Part shown: positions 17,403 to 27,600 of the stretch, piece after piece
How positions within the stretch are numbered: position 1 is the stretch's first letter
Layout of the letters: each line of letters opens with the position of its first letter
From: Corynebacterium sp. BD556
Lineage (GTDB): Bacteria > Actinomycetota > Actinomycetes > Mycobacteriales > Mycobacteriaceae
DNA: 64,000 nucleotides
Direction of reading: 5' to 3'
Assembly (NCBI RefSeq): GCF_038452275.1
Contig: NZ_CP141643.1
Location: forward strand, 2,232,001-2,296,000
Made by a program: the position numbers and the translations under genes
The notes under the pieces: model-generated
Seen by the model: only the letters and a program-made list of their open reading frames with translations
Database searches by the model: none
What the model was told of the DNA's origin: nothing

Positions 17403-18293
17403 GTGACTTTAGCTCAGCCCGTCAAGGATTCGCTTCGCCTGCGCCTCGATATTGCGTACGATGGCACGGATTTTCACGGTTGGGCGCGGCAGAAACCGGC
17501 TGCTGACGGCACTGCCACCCGCACCGTCCAGGAGACGTTGGAAGACGCTTTAAGCACAATCCTGCGCGTTCCTGCCCGGTTGACGGTGGCGGGGCGCACT
17601 GACGCCGGGGTCCACGCCAGCGGACAGGTCGCGCACCTGGATGTTCCGCGGGCTTCGTTGGTGCAACGATCCATCGACGGGGATCCAGGCAAACTGGTGC
17701 CCCGGCTGGCCAAGTTTCTTCCCGAGGACGTGCGGGTGACAAAGGTCGCCATGGCGCATCCGCTTTTCGACGCCCGTTTCGCCGCCATCGACCGCACCTA
17801 CGTTTACCGGGTGAGCACCCACCCTTCCGGCGTTTTGCCGACGCGGGTGCGCGATACCGCCTGGTGGCCGCGCCCCATCGACATCGAACGCATGCAGGCC
17901 GTGGCGGACCTGGTGGTGGGGCTCAATGACTTTGCGGCGTTTTGCAAGGCACGGCCGCACGCCACCACGGTGCGGGAGGTCAAGGAGATGAGGTGGGTTG
18001 AGGCGTCGACAAGCGAGGAACCTTGCCTTTATGAAGCGCACATCCGCGCCGATGCTTTCTGCTGGAACATGGTGCGTGCGCTGGTTGCGTCTTGCCTACA
18101 CGTCGGGGCGGGTCGCCGTGACCCAGCCTGGGTTGAAGGGTTGCTTGAAAAACGCGAACGCAGTCCCCAGGTGCAGCTCGCCCCAGCGAAGGGGCTGACC
18201 TTAAGTGCGGTGACCTACCCGGCCGACGAGGATGTGGCGGCGCGGCTGGCTGTGACCCGGGACAAGCGTGACCTCCTCGAGCGCGCCGACTAG
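17403..18293 (+). CDS. truA: tRNA pseudouridine(38-40) synthase
   Basis: The product is 296 residues. RLDIAYDGTDFHGWARQ, the catalytic AGRTDAGVHASGQVAH (Asp of GRTDAGVH) and FDARFAAIDRTYVYR are TruA motifs. It converts U38-U40 to pseudouridine in the anticodon arm. It conventionally follows rplQ. The GTG start, with no Shine-Dalgarno and a -10-like TAAGGT just upstream, suggests a leaderless mRNA. Confidence 0.95.
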   Translation: MTLAQPVKDSLRLRLDIAYDGTDFHGWARQKPAADGTATRTVQETLEDALSTILRVPARLTVAGRTDAGVHASGQVAHLDVPRASLVQRSIDGDPGKLVPRLAKFLPEDVRVTKVAMAHPLFDARFAAIDRTYVYRVSTHPSGVLPTRVRDTAWWPRPIDIERMQAVADLVVGLNDFAAFCKARPHATTVREVKEMRWVEASTSEEPCLYEAHIRADAFCWNMVRALVASCLHVGAGRRDPAWVEGLLEKRERSPQVQLAPAKGLTLSAVTYPADEDVAARLAVTRDKRDLLERAD

Positions 18294-18374
18294 GACGAGC
18301 AGGGTCAAGGCAATAGAATTGCGGGGATATAAAGTGACGACAACCTCAGGTGGACAAGGAAAGGAAGCGCGACC

Positions 18375-20534
18375 ATGGCCCTAGCGTCGGTGGTGCTCAT
18401 CGCGCTGCTAGTCCTTATCCTTCCCGGATTCCTGATCAGCTTCGTGGCAGGCGCTAAAGCCCCGGCGGCGCTGGCGGTCGCTCCGGCGGTCACTTTCGGC
18501 GTCGTGGGTGTCAGTGCCTGGATGTGGGGAGCGACAAGCGCACCGTTTAACTGGCTGACCTTTTTCATCAGCATGCTGCTGGCGTTGGCTGCGGCTGCAG
18601 CGTGGCGGTGGATGTTCGCCAGACGCGCCAGACGGCGGGCCAATGTGGGTTGGCGCCGTGCGCTGTGGCCCGGTGTGTGGCGTGAACGCAGCCTGCTCGA
18701 CCCGTTCTGGGTTCTGCCCGCCGCAGGTGTAGTCGCCGGTTCCTGGATGATCATTTCTGATCGGCTGAGCTGGCTAGTTCGCTTGCCGCACGGTGTGGGC
18801 AACATCGTGCAGGGCTGGGACTCCCAGTGGCACGCGAACGTGGTGCGTTACATCATGGAAGAAGGTGTAGCCTCCCCGACACGGATGGGTGAGCTGCAAA
18901 ATCTGGAGTCCCACGCGCAGCTGCTCTACCCCACCGGGTTCCATGCCCTCGTCGCGCTGTTTGGGCAGGCGGCAGGACTCGACCCGATCCCGGCGGTCAA
19001 CATCGCTTCCACCGTCTTTCCCGGCTTTGTGTTGCCCTTGTCGATGGCGTGCCTGGTGTTGACCATCTTGCGTTCACGCGGGTTGACCGCCCAGATTGCG
19101 GCGGGGCTGGCGGCTGCAGCGATTTATGTAGCTCCGCCTATTTTGTGGATCGGGGACTACGTCGGCATGTGGCCCTATTTAGTGGCCGTGGGCCTGGTTG
19201 GCTCCGTGATATGGGTGTTCTGCGAGGTTCCAGGGTGGCATGCCCTCGCGTTTCCGGCTGCGCTTGCCTTCGTCGGCGCGCTCAACGTCCACCCCTCAGT
19301 GGTGACCTACATCGCTGTGCCCGTGGCGCTGTTTTGGCTCACCAGCCTGCTGCTCAAACCGGCGCGTTCCCGGATCGGGGATTTAGCGTGGTTGGCCGGG
19401 CCGGCGGTGGCCGGCGTGGTGCTATTTTTGCCGCAGGTGTTGGCGGGGTCTGCCCAGGCCGAAGAAGTTTCGGGGTGGGCCACCCCGGAAGACAAAGGCT
19501 ACAGCAACACATGGGCTGCGGTGTGGAGTATGGACACTCGCCACGTCGACCAGTTCTTCTCTGAGTTCGTGGGCCACTCCGTGGTCACCTTGTGGGTGCT
19601 CGGTGGCCTCGGGGCGGCGGTGGCGCTTGTGTGGCGTGGGCAGATCTGGCCCATCCTTTTCACCCTGATCTCGGCCGCTGCCGCAGTCAACGCCCTTGAA
19701 CCTATCGACGGCTGGTGGGGCGATACATTGGCGATAATCGGCAACTTGCACTACAACACCGCACATCGTCTCGTCATGCCGGTGGCGATGATGCTGGTGG
19801 CGGGAGCGGCAGTAGGTGTGGCCGCGATCGTTCGCCTGCTGTGTTTGGCGCCGCTGGGGGCACGCTGGGCCAAACCGGCCTGGCTGCGTGCTACCGCGGT
19901 GGCCTCTATCGTTGTGGCTGTGGCGGCTGGGTCGTTGACGATGGCGTGGGCGCACGACAGGACCTCGACAGGCGCGAAATCTTCGTTTGCTCTGCCGCGC
20001 ACCGGCGGGCGCATGGTCAACGATAACGACCTGCTCGCCTTCGACTGGTTGGCCACACAGCCCGCCGCCTGGGAGGGCTACACGATGGGCGAGCCGGCTG
20101 ACGGTTACTCCTGGCTCTACGCCTACAACGGCGTGCCCACCATCGGCAGGCACTACCAGTGGCCCCTGGGCGGCCGCGGTTCCAGCACAGACATCCTCTT
20201 TTGGCGCACCAGCTTGCTGGGCGAAGGCGTGCGCGGCGAGTCCGCCGCCGCAAAGAGGACGAAAAACATCGTGGACAAAGCCGCCGAGGACTTGAACGTG
20301 TCTTTCATCTTGTCGAGCCCCGAGCCTTTTTGGTACCAGCAATACCCGGCTTACGAGCAGACCAAGGCACTGTGGGCCTCCGAGGGAGCAACGCCGGTTT
20401 ACCGCAAAGGCACCACGGTGATCTTCGCGCTCAACGACAGGTTCAGCCGCGCAGAGATCGAACAGATGCGAAAAGACGCCCTCGCCAACGGCTCCGATGA
20501 GCTCGCCCAGCTCGAGTCGGCCTCCGCCTGGTAG
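18375..20534 (+). CDS. DUF6541-type polytopic membrane protein
   Basis: The product is 719 residues with at least a dozen hydrophobic segments over the first ~530 residues (opening VVLIALLVLILPGFLISFVA), then a soluble C-terminal part (DLLAFDWLATQPAAWEGY, later SPEPFWYQQYP). This many-helix plus soluble tail layout resembles GT-C glycosyltransferase-like proteins, and DUF6541 members are common beside ESX-4 loci in corynebacteria. A role in glycosylating envelope polymers is inference; no catalytic motif was confirmed. AAAGGAAG precedes the ATG. Confidence 0.7.
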   Translation: MALASVVLIALLVLILPGFLISFVAGAKAPAALAVAPAVTFGVVGVSAWMWGATSAPFNWLTFFISMLLALAAAAAWRWMFARRARRRANVGWRRALWPGVWRERSLLDPFWVLPAAGVVAGSWMIISDRLSWLVRLPHGVGNIVQGWDSQWHANVVRYIMEEGVASPTRMGELQNLESHAQLLYPTGFHALVALFGQAAGLDPIPAVNIASTVFPGFVLPLSMACLVLTILRSRGLTAQIAAGLAAAAIYVAPPILWIGDYVGMWPYLVAVGLVGSVIWVFCEVPGWHALAFPAALAFVGALNVHPSVVTYIAVPVALFWLTSLLLKPARSRIGDLAWLAGPAVAGVVLFLPQVLAGSAQAEEVSGWATPEDKGYSNTWAAVWSMDTRHVDQFFSEFVGHSVVTLWVLGGLGAAVALVWRGQIWPILFTLISAAAAVNALEPIDGWWGDTLAIIGNLHYNTAHRLVMPVAMMLVAGAAVGVAAIVRLLCLAPLGARWAKPAWLRATAVASIVVAVAAGSLTMAWAHDRTSTGAKSSFALPRTGGRMVNDNDLLAFDWLATQPAAWEGYTMGEPADGYSWLYAYNGVPTIGRHYQWPLGGRGSSTDILFWRTSLLGEGVRGESAAAKRTKNIVDKAAEDLNVSFILSSPEPFWYQQYPAYEQTKALWASEGATPVYRKGTTVIFALNDRFSRAEIEQMRKDALANGSDELAQLESASAW

Positions 20535-20554
20535 CGCACCTGCCAGACGTGGGC

Positions 20555-20607
20555 TAGATTCAAACCCACACGCGCGGGGAGAACTAGCTTTTTAACACGC
20601 CCCGCGC
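20555..20607 (+). promoter_or_regulatory. Leader of eccB: -10-like box and GC hairpin
   Basis: TAGATT (20555-20560) resembles a -10. It is followed by an eight-base stem, GCGCGGGG (20572-20579) with CCCCGCGC (20600-20607), in the untranslated leader of eccB. There is no U-run after the stem. Confidence 0.35.
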
Positions 20608-20633
20608 CGAGGGGAAGCTTTCGGGGGAAAGAC

Positions 20634-21902
20634 ATGGACGGAAAAACCGGGCGCGCTTTGCGGCGTCATGAGCGTGAGCACCGCTTGCTGCCGACGACAC
20701 GCCCGCAAGTTTCAGGCCACCGTTTCATGCAGCGCCGTGTGGAACACGGGCTGATCTTCGGTGATATTCGGATGATCCACGACCCGCTGGCGATGCGCCG
20801 CCGCGCCATGGCCTTCGGCCTTGCCGCCGCGGTCATCGTAGGTGCCGTGATGGGGCTTTTGGCCTGGCTGCGGCCCAACGCGGATCCCGGTGATGCGCCG
20901 ATTCTGCGCGCCAGCCACGGGGAGCTGTTTGTACGTGTCGACGGGGCGGTTCATCCCGTCACGAACCTAACCTCGGCGCGCTTGATCACCGGCGCGGCGG
21001 ACAACCCGGTGCGGGTGGGCGATGCCCACCTAGTCGATCTGCCGCGTGGGGTGCCGGTGGGGTTGCCTGCGGCACCCTCCCACTTCGCGCCGAAAGGTGG
21101 CACTGCGGCGGCCTGGTCGGTGTGCCATGCGGGGGAGACAGTAACTGTTGCCGCTGGGCCGCACACCAATCCGCTGCCGCCGGAACACGCCGTAGTGGCT
21201 GCCTCAGCCCAGGGCGAGTGGTTAGTTACCGCCCAGGGGCGCGCCTTGTTGCCTGGGGCGGATGATCCTGCGGGGCGCGTGATACGCCGTGCGCTGGGTA
21301 TCACCCCGCAGACTCCGCGCTGGCATCCGCCAGCGCAAGTATTAAGCGCTTTGCGCGAAAACCCGCCGTTGCGCCTTCCTGACCCGCTGCCGGAGCTAAT
21401 CCAGTCCGAAGATGAGTGGTGGATGCTCACGCCGGATCGCGCGGTACAACAAGTCACGCAGGTGCAGGCCGCAATCATGCGCAACGCCGGTGCGCAGCTA
21501 ACCACGACACCGCGTGCAGAGCTAGCCAACTATCCCGACGCCGTCACTGCGGTGAAGCTGCACCTGCCTGAGGTCGCGCCGCAAAATTGGGAGGCCGCGA
21601 AGGTGTGCGTCGGCGCTGACCGTGGTGCGGTTGACGTGGAACAAGGTGAGGCGACAGTGCGACTATCAGCGGGGGCGACGGCGACGCACTTTACGGGCCT
21701 TGATGACGGAGCCGTCGCCGTCGACACCGGCCACGGCTACCATGTGGTCTCCACGCACGGATTGCGTCACGAGGTAGAAGATAAAAACAACCTAGCGGTG
21801 ATCGGTGCGGAGCGGATTGAGCAAGCTCCCTGGGAGATTGTGTCGCTGTTGCCTGAGGGTGACGCGCTGCGCCGCCAGGAAGCGCTGGCCGCGCTTTATT
21901 GA
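20634..21902 (+). CDS. eccB: ESX-4 type VII secretion protein EccB
   Basis: The product is 422 residues. The cytoplasmic N-terminus carries the EccB motif TTRPQVSGHRFMQRRVEHGL followed by RMIHDPLAMRRRA. A single membrane helix is at about residues 58-79, and the long periplasmic domain includes ARLITGAADNPVRV. EccB is a core membrane component of the ESX translocon. It is convergent with mycP, and the two stop codons overlap by seven bases. Confidence 0.93.
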   Translation: MDGKTGRALRRHEREHRLLPTTRPQVSGHRFMQRRVEHGLIFGDIRMIHDPLAMRRRAMAFGLAAAVIVGAVMGLLAWLRPNADPGDAPILRASHGELFVRVDGAVHPVTNLTSARLITGAADNPVRVGDAHLVDLPRGVPVGLPAAPSHFAPKGGTAAAWSVCHAGETVTVAAGPHTNPLPPEHAVVAASAQGEWLVTAQGRALLPGADDPAGRVIRRALGITPQTPRWHPPAQVLSALRENPPLRLPDPLPELIQSEDEWWMLTPDRAVQQVTQVQAAIMRNAGAQLTTTPRAELANYPDAVTAVKLHLPEVAPQNWEAAKVCVGADRGAVDVEQGEATVRLSAGATATHFTGLDDGAVAVDTGHGYHVVSTHGLRHEVEDKNNLAVIGAERIEQAPWEIVSLLPEGDALRRQEALAALY

Positions 21903-23047
21903 TCCCGTGGGCGGGTGCACCTCTTGCTCATTACGCCTACGGCCCACGCGCAAACCGCGGCGGCCGCTAGCAGCGGCAGCACAGCGCGGAGGCGCTCGCC
22001 AGCGCCGGAGGTCTCCTGGGCACTGGGTTGAAGCACTACCCGGGACGTGCGGGTGGCGTCCTCGCTGGGCAGGTGTGTCACCACTGCCAGCGGGTCGACC
22101 GCGCCATGCGCCGGTTGCGCCGCCTGGCGGATGATCCAACGCACCTTGTCGGGCGTTAGATGTGGGTGGCGCTGAAGAAGCAGGGCGGCTGTGCCGCTGA
22201 CCACGGGAGCCGCGAAGCTCGTCCCCGTGAAGGGGTGCACCGTGTCACGCTCGGGTGCGCTGCCGCGGGCGAAACCGCCGTTCCAGGAAAGTCCCACTTC
22301 GTGGGTGCCCGCGGCGGAGACTGTCTGCAACCCTTCCGGGAAATCCACGGAATAATCGGCCAGCGTGTGCGCGTCGGCGCGCGCGCCGACGGAAAGCACA
22401 GTAGGCAAGTGTGAGGGAAAGACGAAAGAGCCCTGCGGGCACGAGGTGGTGACGTTGCCGGCGGCGGAGACGACAACCGCCCCGTCGTGTTCGGCGCGTG
22501 CCAGGGCGTGGTGAAGTGTGCTCGCATCGATCAGGTCGGCGTCGCGCGGGTCGACGCAGGAAACGACGGAAATGTTGATGACACGCGCGTGGTCGTCGAG
22601 GGCGGCGTGGATGGCGTCGGCAAGCGAACGCAAGCTTCCCGACGTCTCCACCTCCTCGTCGGAGCGCCGGTTGCGGTAGTGCGCGGAAGTCTGCCGCACC
22701 GCCAAAATCTCCGCGTCGGGAGCAATGCCGGTGCTGTTGGCGGCGATAATCCCAGCGACGACAGTGCCGTGACCATCGCAGTCGAAAAGCGGATCGGGCT
22801 GCTCCGGGGAGACAAAATCGGCGGTGGCGATGAGCTGGTCGAGCTCAGGGTGGGGGCTTACCCCGGTGTCGATAACGGCGACGCGCACACCTGCCCCAGT
22901 AGCGAAGTCACGAAGTGTGTCGGGCCAGGGGGACACTTCGGGGGCCGACGCAGGGGCCGGGGCCATGCAGGCGATGTCCTGGGCATGAGCCAACGGCACA
23001 ACCAGTGGAAGAAGGGCTGCGGCGGCAATGAGAGCTACGCGGTGCAT
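21896..23047 (-). CDS. mycP: Type VII secretion-associated subtilisin-like serine protease (mycosin)
   Basis: The product is 383 residues. It has a signal peptide (MHRVALIAAAALLPLVVPLA), the catalytic triad Asp60 (VAVIDTGVSPHPEL), His93 (CDGHGTVVAGI) and Ser277 (FTGTSFAAPVVSG), and a C-terminal hydrophobic anchor (AVLPLLAAAAVCAWAVGV). Mycosins stabilise the ESX complex and process substrates outside the membrane. The start at 23047 was chosen for the signal peptide and because it overlaps the eccD stop (TGATG); a longer frame to 23116 is not needed. Confidence 0.93.
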   Translation of the reverse strand: MHRVALIAAAALLPLVVPLAHAQDIACMAPAPASAPEVSPWPDTLRDFATGAGVRVAVIDTGVSPHPELDQLIATADFVSPEQPDPLFDCDGHGTVVAGIIAANSTGIAPDAEILAVRQTSAHYRNRRSDEEVETSGSLRSLADAIHAALDDHARVINISVVSCVDPRDADLIDASTLHHALARAEHDGAVVVSAAGNVTTSCPQGSFVFPSHLPTVLSVGARADAHTLADYSVDFPEGLQTVSAAGTHEVGLSWNGGFARGSAPERDTVHPFTGTSFAAPVVSGTAALLLQRHPHLTPDKVRWIIRQAAQPAHGAVDPLAVVTHLPSEDATRTSRVVLQPSAQETSGAGERLRAVLPLLAAAAVCAWAVGVMSKRCTRPRDQ

Positions 23048-24366
23048 CACAAACCCCGGATGGCGTCGAAAACCCCCGCGAGGTGAAGCGCGATTGGCAA
23101 GGCGAGGATAAGGCAAGCAGATTCTATTCGCTCCAGCCAGACAGTAGTGGTGGGTTCAATCTCCGGCACGCGACTTACCCAAACAACCGCAGTGGCGCTC
23201 AACAGCGCCACCACCGCGGCGGTGGCAAGCATCGGCACCGGGTGAAAGTCAGCACGACTCGCCGCAACTGCGCACGACACCACAGCGCTCAACGTGATTG
23301 CGCTCACAGCCAGCCGGGGTGCCGGATAATGGTGGCGGCCCGCGTGCAAAGCGAAAGCGCCCACAACACCCACGCACAGGGCTTGCGCCCACCCGGTGCC
23401 GGGCCAGGCAAGCGCCACTAACGCCGGGCAAGCAACCAACGCGCAACCGAAGTGGATGCCCGCGGTGATCTCTCGTGCGCGCCGAGCACGCTTGTCCACA
23501 TCAGACTGGTAAGTATCGGCTGAGGCGAACTCCTCACCCGCCGTGGGAATGTGAGGGATGCGCAACCCGGCTGCGCGAGTGGCGACACGCGGCGCAACCG
23601 TCAGCACGATAAGCACGGCTAACACTGCCACCGCCGCTGGAGCATAAGCACTCGGCAGCCAAGCCCCGACCGCTGCCACGCAGACCAGCACGGCGGTGCT
23701 CAGACAGGCCGCCGCCACCGCAGCGCCGATGCTTGTCAGCGCCGCCCCCACCCCAGTGGCAAGCAGCAACACCCCGGCCCCGGCCGCGGCCCCCAACGCC
23801 GGGTCCTGGGAAGAAACCCAAGTCGACGGCGGGCCCGCCACCCACACCGCACACCCCGCGGCGGCGGAGACGGAGCCGCAGGTGTGTAAAACGCAGCCAC
23901 GGGAGGGCAGACTCAAAAGCACCGCAAGTAAGCCAGCGGCCGCCAAAGCCCCGGCCACCCCCAGCCACGGCGAAACAAGTATGCCGAAAGCGACAGCTCC
24001 CGTACAGGAGGCGGCAACATCCAAGCCGCGCACCTGATTGGCGTTTTCAGCATCGGCCGCCAGGGCCTCCGCCGCGTCACGCACCACTGGAGGACGCGGG
24101 TTTTCCTGAGGGCGCAGGGCGATGACGGAGCCGTCGTAAAGCTTGAGCTGATACAGCGGCGTATTCATGTCAAGCGGCGCGCCCGCAGCCGTCGTCGCCT
24201 GCCACGGCCGCCGCACCGCGGGCAGATCAACCAAGCGCGAAAGCTCAGGCAAAATCTCCGCGAGTGAAGAAGACGTAGGCAACGTGAGATCGATGTCGCG
24301 GTGGAACGTGACAACATCGATACGGATGGTGACGTGAACAATGTGGTGTGCTGTGGCAGCAACCAT
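23047..24366 (-). CDS. eccD: ESX-4 type VII secretion membrane protein EccD
   Basis: The product is 439 residues from the ATG at 24366 (MVAATAHHIVHVTIRIDVV). The N-terminal ~90 residues form the ubiquitin-like domain (PLYQLKLYDGSVIALRPQ), followed by about eleven membrane helices. EccD forms the pore-lining dimer of the translocon. Its stop overlaps the mycP start by one base. It is divergent from eccC across about 240 bp. The frame remains open further upstream, but that part is antisense to eccC and has no EccD character. Confidence 0.92.
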   Translation of the reverse strand: MVAATAHHIVHVTIRIDVVTFHRDIDLTLPTSSSLAEILPELSRLVDLPAVRRPWQATTAAGAPLDMNTPLYQLKLYDGSVIALRPQENPRPPVVRDAAEALAADAENANQVRGLDVAASCTGAVAFGILVSPWLGVAGALAAAGLLAVLLSLPSRGCVLHTCGSVSAAAGCAVWVAGPPSTWVSSQDPALGAAAGAGVLLLATGVGAALTSIGAAVAAACLSTAVLVCVAAVGAWLPSAYAPAAVAVLAVLIVLTVAPRVATRAAGLRIPHIPTAGEEFASADTYQSDVDKRARRAREITAGIHFGCALVACPALVALAWPGTGWAQALCVGVVGAFALHAGRHHYPAPRLAVSAITLSAVVSCAVAASRADFHPVPMLATAAVVALLSATAVVWVSRVPEIEPTTTVWLERIESACLILALPIALHLAGVFDAIRGL

Positions 24367-24606
24367 GGACAACCCCCGAATCAAACAGTGAAGCGGCGAC
24401 GTCCCCCGTGCCGCGCTGGCTACATTATTGCCGAGGGTGCCGCGCACGTCCACATCAACCGCACACAGGCAGGGCAAGCAAATGCTCCACTCGACGCGCG
24501 GGAAGGACCAGGCTTGCCTAAGCTGGCTACACAGTCCGCAGCATCTCTGCCGGCTCGGGGCGAACCGGCGGCTGCGACCACGGGGAATGTCGAGGGGGAA
24601 CTTGCT

Positions 24607-27600
24607 GTGCTCGGAACAGACCACAACGCCGTGTTGGCGCCACTGCCGGAACCATCCGCAGACCCGGCACCACCGCTTCCAACAGGAAGCATTGAGGCAG
24701 AGGCCGTGCCGGAGGCACACAAGCCGCCCCCACAGCCGCTGATAAAGGTGCTCCTGCCGGTGGTCATGCTCAGTACAGTCGGAGTGGTCGTGGCAATCAT
24801 GATCCTCTCGGGGCGCCGCATGAGCCCGATGATGCTTTTGTTTCCGCTCATGATGGTCTTCAGCGTGGCCATGATGTTCAACCCAGGCGAGAAAACCAGC
24901 GACATCGACGAGACTCGCCGGGTTTTTCTGCGCCACCTCGACGCGCTGATGACCAAAGCGCGGCGCAACGGCGACAAGCAAAGGGAGCACGCTGTCCACT
25001 TCCACCCCGACCCGAAGCAACTGGTGGCGGCAATGCCAACCACGCGGGTGTGGGAGCGCTCCGCCGACTCTTCTCGCGCCGGGGAGGTACGCCTCGGCGT
25101 GGGAGCAGGGGCATTATGCACGCCTGTCGAAGTCCCCGACCCCGGCTCCCCGGAAGACCTCGACCCAGTGTGCGCGGTGAGTTTGCGCCGGGCCGTAGCG
25201 GCAGTGAGCACCGTTGCGGGAATGCCGATCATTGTCCAACTTGCGGCGTTTCCTTCTGTGGTGCTGGCGGGGCCTTCGGCACTGGTTGTGGCGCGGTGCA
25301 TAGTAGTGCAGTTGGCGTTTTTCCACGGGCCGGAAACAATCGGCTTGATCAACCGCCACCCCGACCCCAGCCTCGCCTTCACCAAGTGGTTGCCGCACAC
25401 CCGGAACCCGGAGGCAGCGTCTTTAACGGTGGCGCTGTGCGGGGCGGCTGGGGCGCACGCGGCGCTGGCGGAGACAGACATTGACTGTGTCATCGTCATC
25501 GACGAGGACACAGACTACTTCGTCGATGAGGGCGCGTTTCACCTGATCTGTGACCATGAGATCCACGCGCGCACAGAGGCGGGCGAGGAACTGCTCGGCG
25601 TGCCCGACCTGATTCCGGAAGCAGAAGCGGGACTCATCGCGCGGCGACTGGCGTTTTACCGCAGGCCCGCCGACGCCTCCGGCAGCGGTGGAGAGGGGTT
25701 GCTTGCCATGTTGGGCATTGACGATATCGACCAATTAGACAGCCACACAATGTGGACTGGCCGGGCTGGTACGCGCCAGCGGCTAGCCGTGCCGGTGGGG
25801 GTTACCCCAGCGAAAAGCCCGGTCTACCTCGACTTGAAGGAGGCGGCGCACGGCGGCATGGGCCCGCACGGATTATGCATCGGCGCCACAGGCAGCGGAA
25901 AAAGTGAATTCCTCAGAACCCTTGTGGTGGCGCTGGCCGCCACGCACTCCCCCGAGGAGCTGAACCTGGTGCTTGTGGATTTCAAGGGCGGTGCGACCTT
26001 CCTCGGCTGCGAAGGCCTGCCCCATACCTCGGCGGTGATCACCAACCTGGAGGAAGAAGCGGTGCTCGTTGAGCGCATGTACGATGCCATCTCTGGTGAG
26101 CTCAACCGCCGTCAGGAACTACTGCGCACGGCAGGCAACTTCGCCAACGTCACCGACTACGCTTCGGCCCGCGCCGCCAACCCGCACGAGCTGGCCCCGT
26201 TGCCTTCGCTGTTGATCGTGGTCGACGAGTTTTCCGAGCTGCTCAGCCACCACCCGCACTTCGCGGACCTGTTCGTTGCGGTGGGCAGGCTTGGCCGCTC
26301 ACTTGGGGTGCACCTTCTTTTGGCCTCCCAGCGGCTAGAGGAAGGTCGGCTGCGCGGCCTGGATTCACACCTGTCGTACCGCATTGGCCTGCGCACCTTC
26401 TCCGCGGCGGAGTCGCGGCAGGTGCTCGGCGTACCGGACGCCCATGAGCTGCCCAATGAGCCTGGCTCCGGCTACCTCAAGGCGGGTCCTGGGGAGATGA
26501 TCCGGTTCCGGGCCGCCTATGTGTCGGGGCCGTTAGTCAGAGTCGTCGATAAGCGAAGGACAAGCAAGGCGCGGGCGGTGCGGCTTTTCACCGGCTGGGC
26601 CGATGAGGCGGCGCTGGCGGCGGTAGACCACGTCGTTGAGGAAACGGTCGACGAGTCGACGACCGTTCTCAACGTCATCGTCGAAGCCGCCCGCGACACC
26701 GCCCTGACGCGGGGACAAAAGGCCCACACCGTGTGGTTGCCGCCCTTGCCGGAGCAGATCGAGCTGGCCACCGTGTGCGAAAACATGGGTGCAATGCGCG
26801 CCGTGGTGGGTGTGACCGACGAGCCCTACTTCCAGCGCCAAGACAACCTAGTGCTCGACCTCACGCGCGCCGGCGGGCACGTGGCGATCGTGGGTGGCCC
26901 GCAATCCGGCAAAACCATGGCGCTTCGCACCCTCGTCGCATCCTTAGCGGCGACGCATAAGCCCAGGCAGGTCGCCTTCTACATCATCGACTGCGGCGCC
27001 GGCAGCCTGGTCGAGCTGGAGATGCTGCCGCATGTGGCGGGCGTGGGGGTCAAAGACAACGAAGAACGCATCCGCCGCATAATCGACGAAGTTGCCGGCC
27101 ACGTCGCAGACCCCACCCGCCGCGCTTCGGAGCACATTGTTGTGGTGATTGATGGGTGGCAGACGCTAGCTGACCCGGATTCACCCTTCGCAGACCTGCG
27201 GGAGAAGGTGGTGAGGATTGCGTCGGAGGGGCCGTCGGCAAGCGTCCACCTCGTGCTCACATCGCAGCGGTGGAGCGCGATACGTGCCAACGTCCGCGAC
27301 CTGATAGGCAACCGTGTGGAGCTGAAACTGACCGAGCCGCACGATTCGTTGATCGACCGTAAAGCTCAAGCCTCGGTGCCCGATGCCCCAGGCCGCGGGC
27401 TCAGTCCCGAGGGCACACCGATGCTTCTCGCGGCGACGTACACGCAGGACCTGGCGCACATTGCGGCGAGCACGCAAGAGCCTGCCGTGCCGCAGCTCAA
27501 GGTGCTGCCGCGCCATATCGACGCCGGGCCGCTTCTTGCCGCCCACCCAGGCCAGGTCATCCTCGGCGAGGGCGGGGCGGAGCTTAGTGTGCAACTGCTG

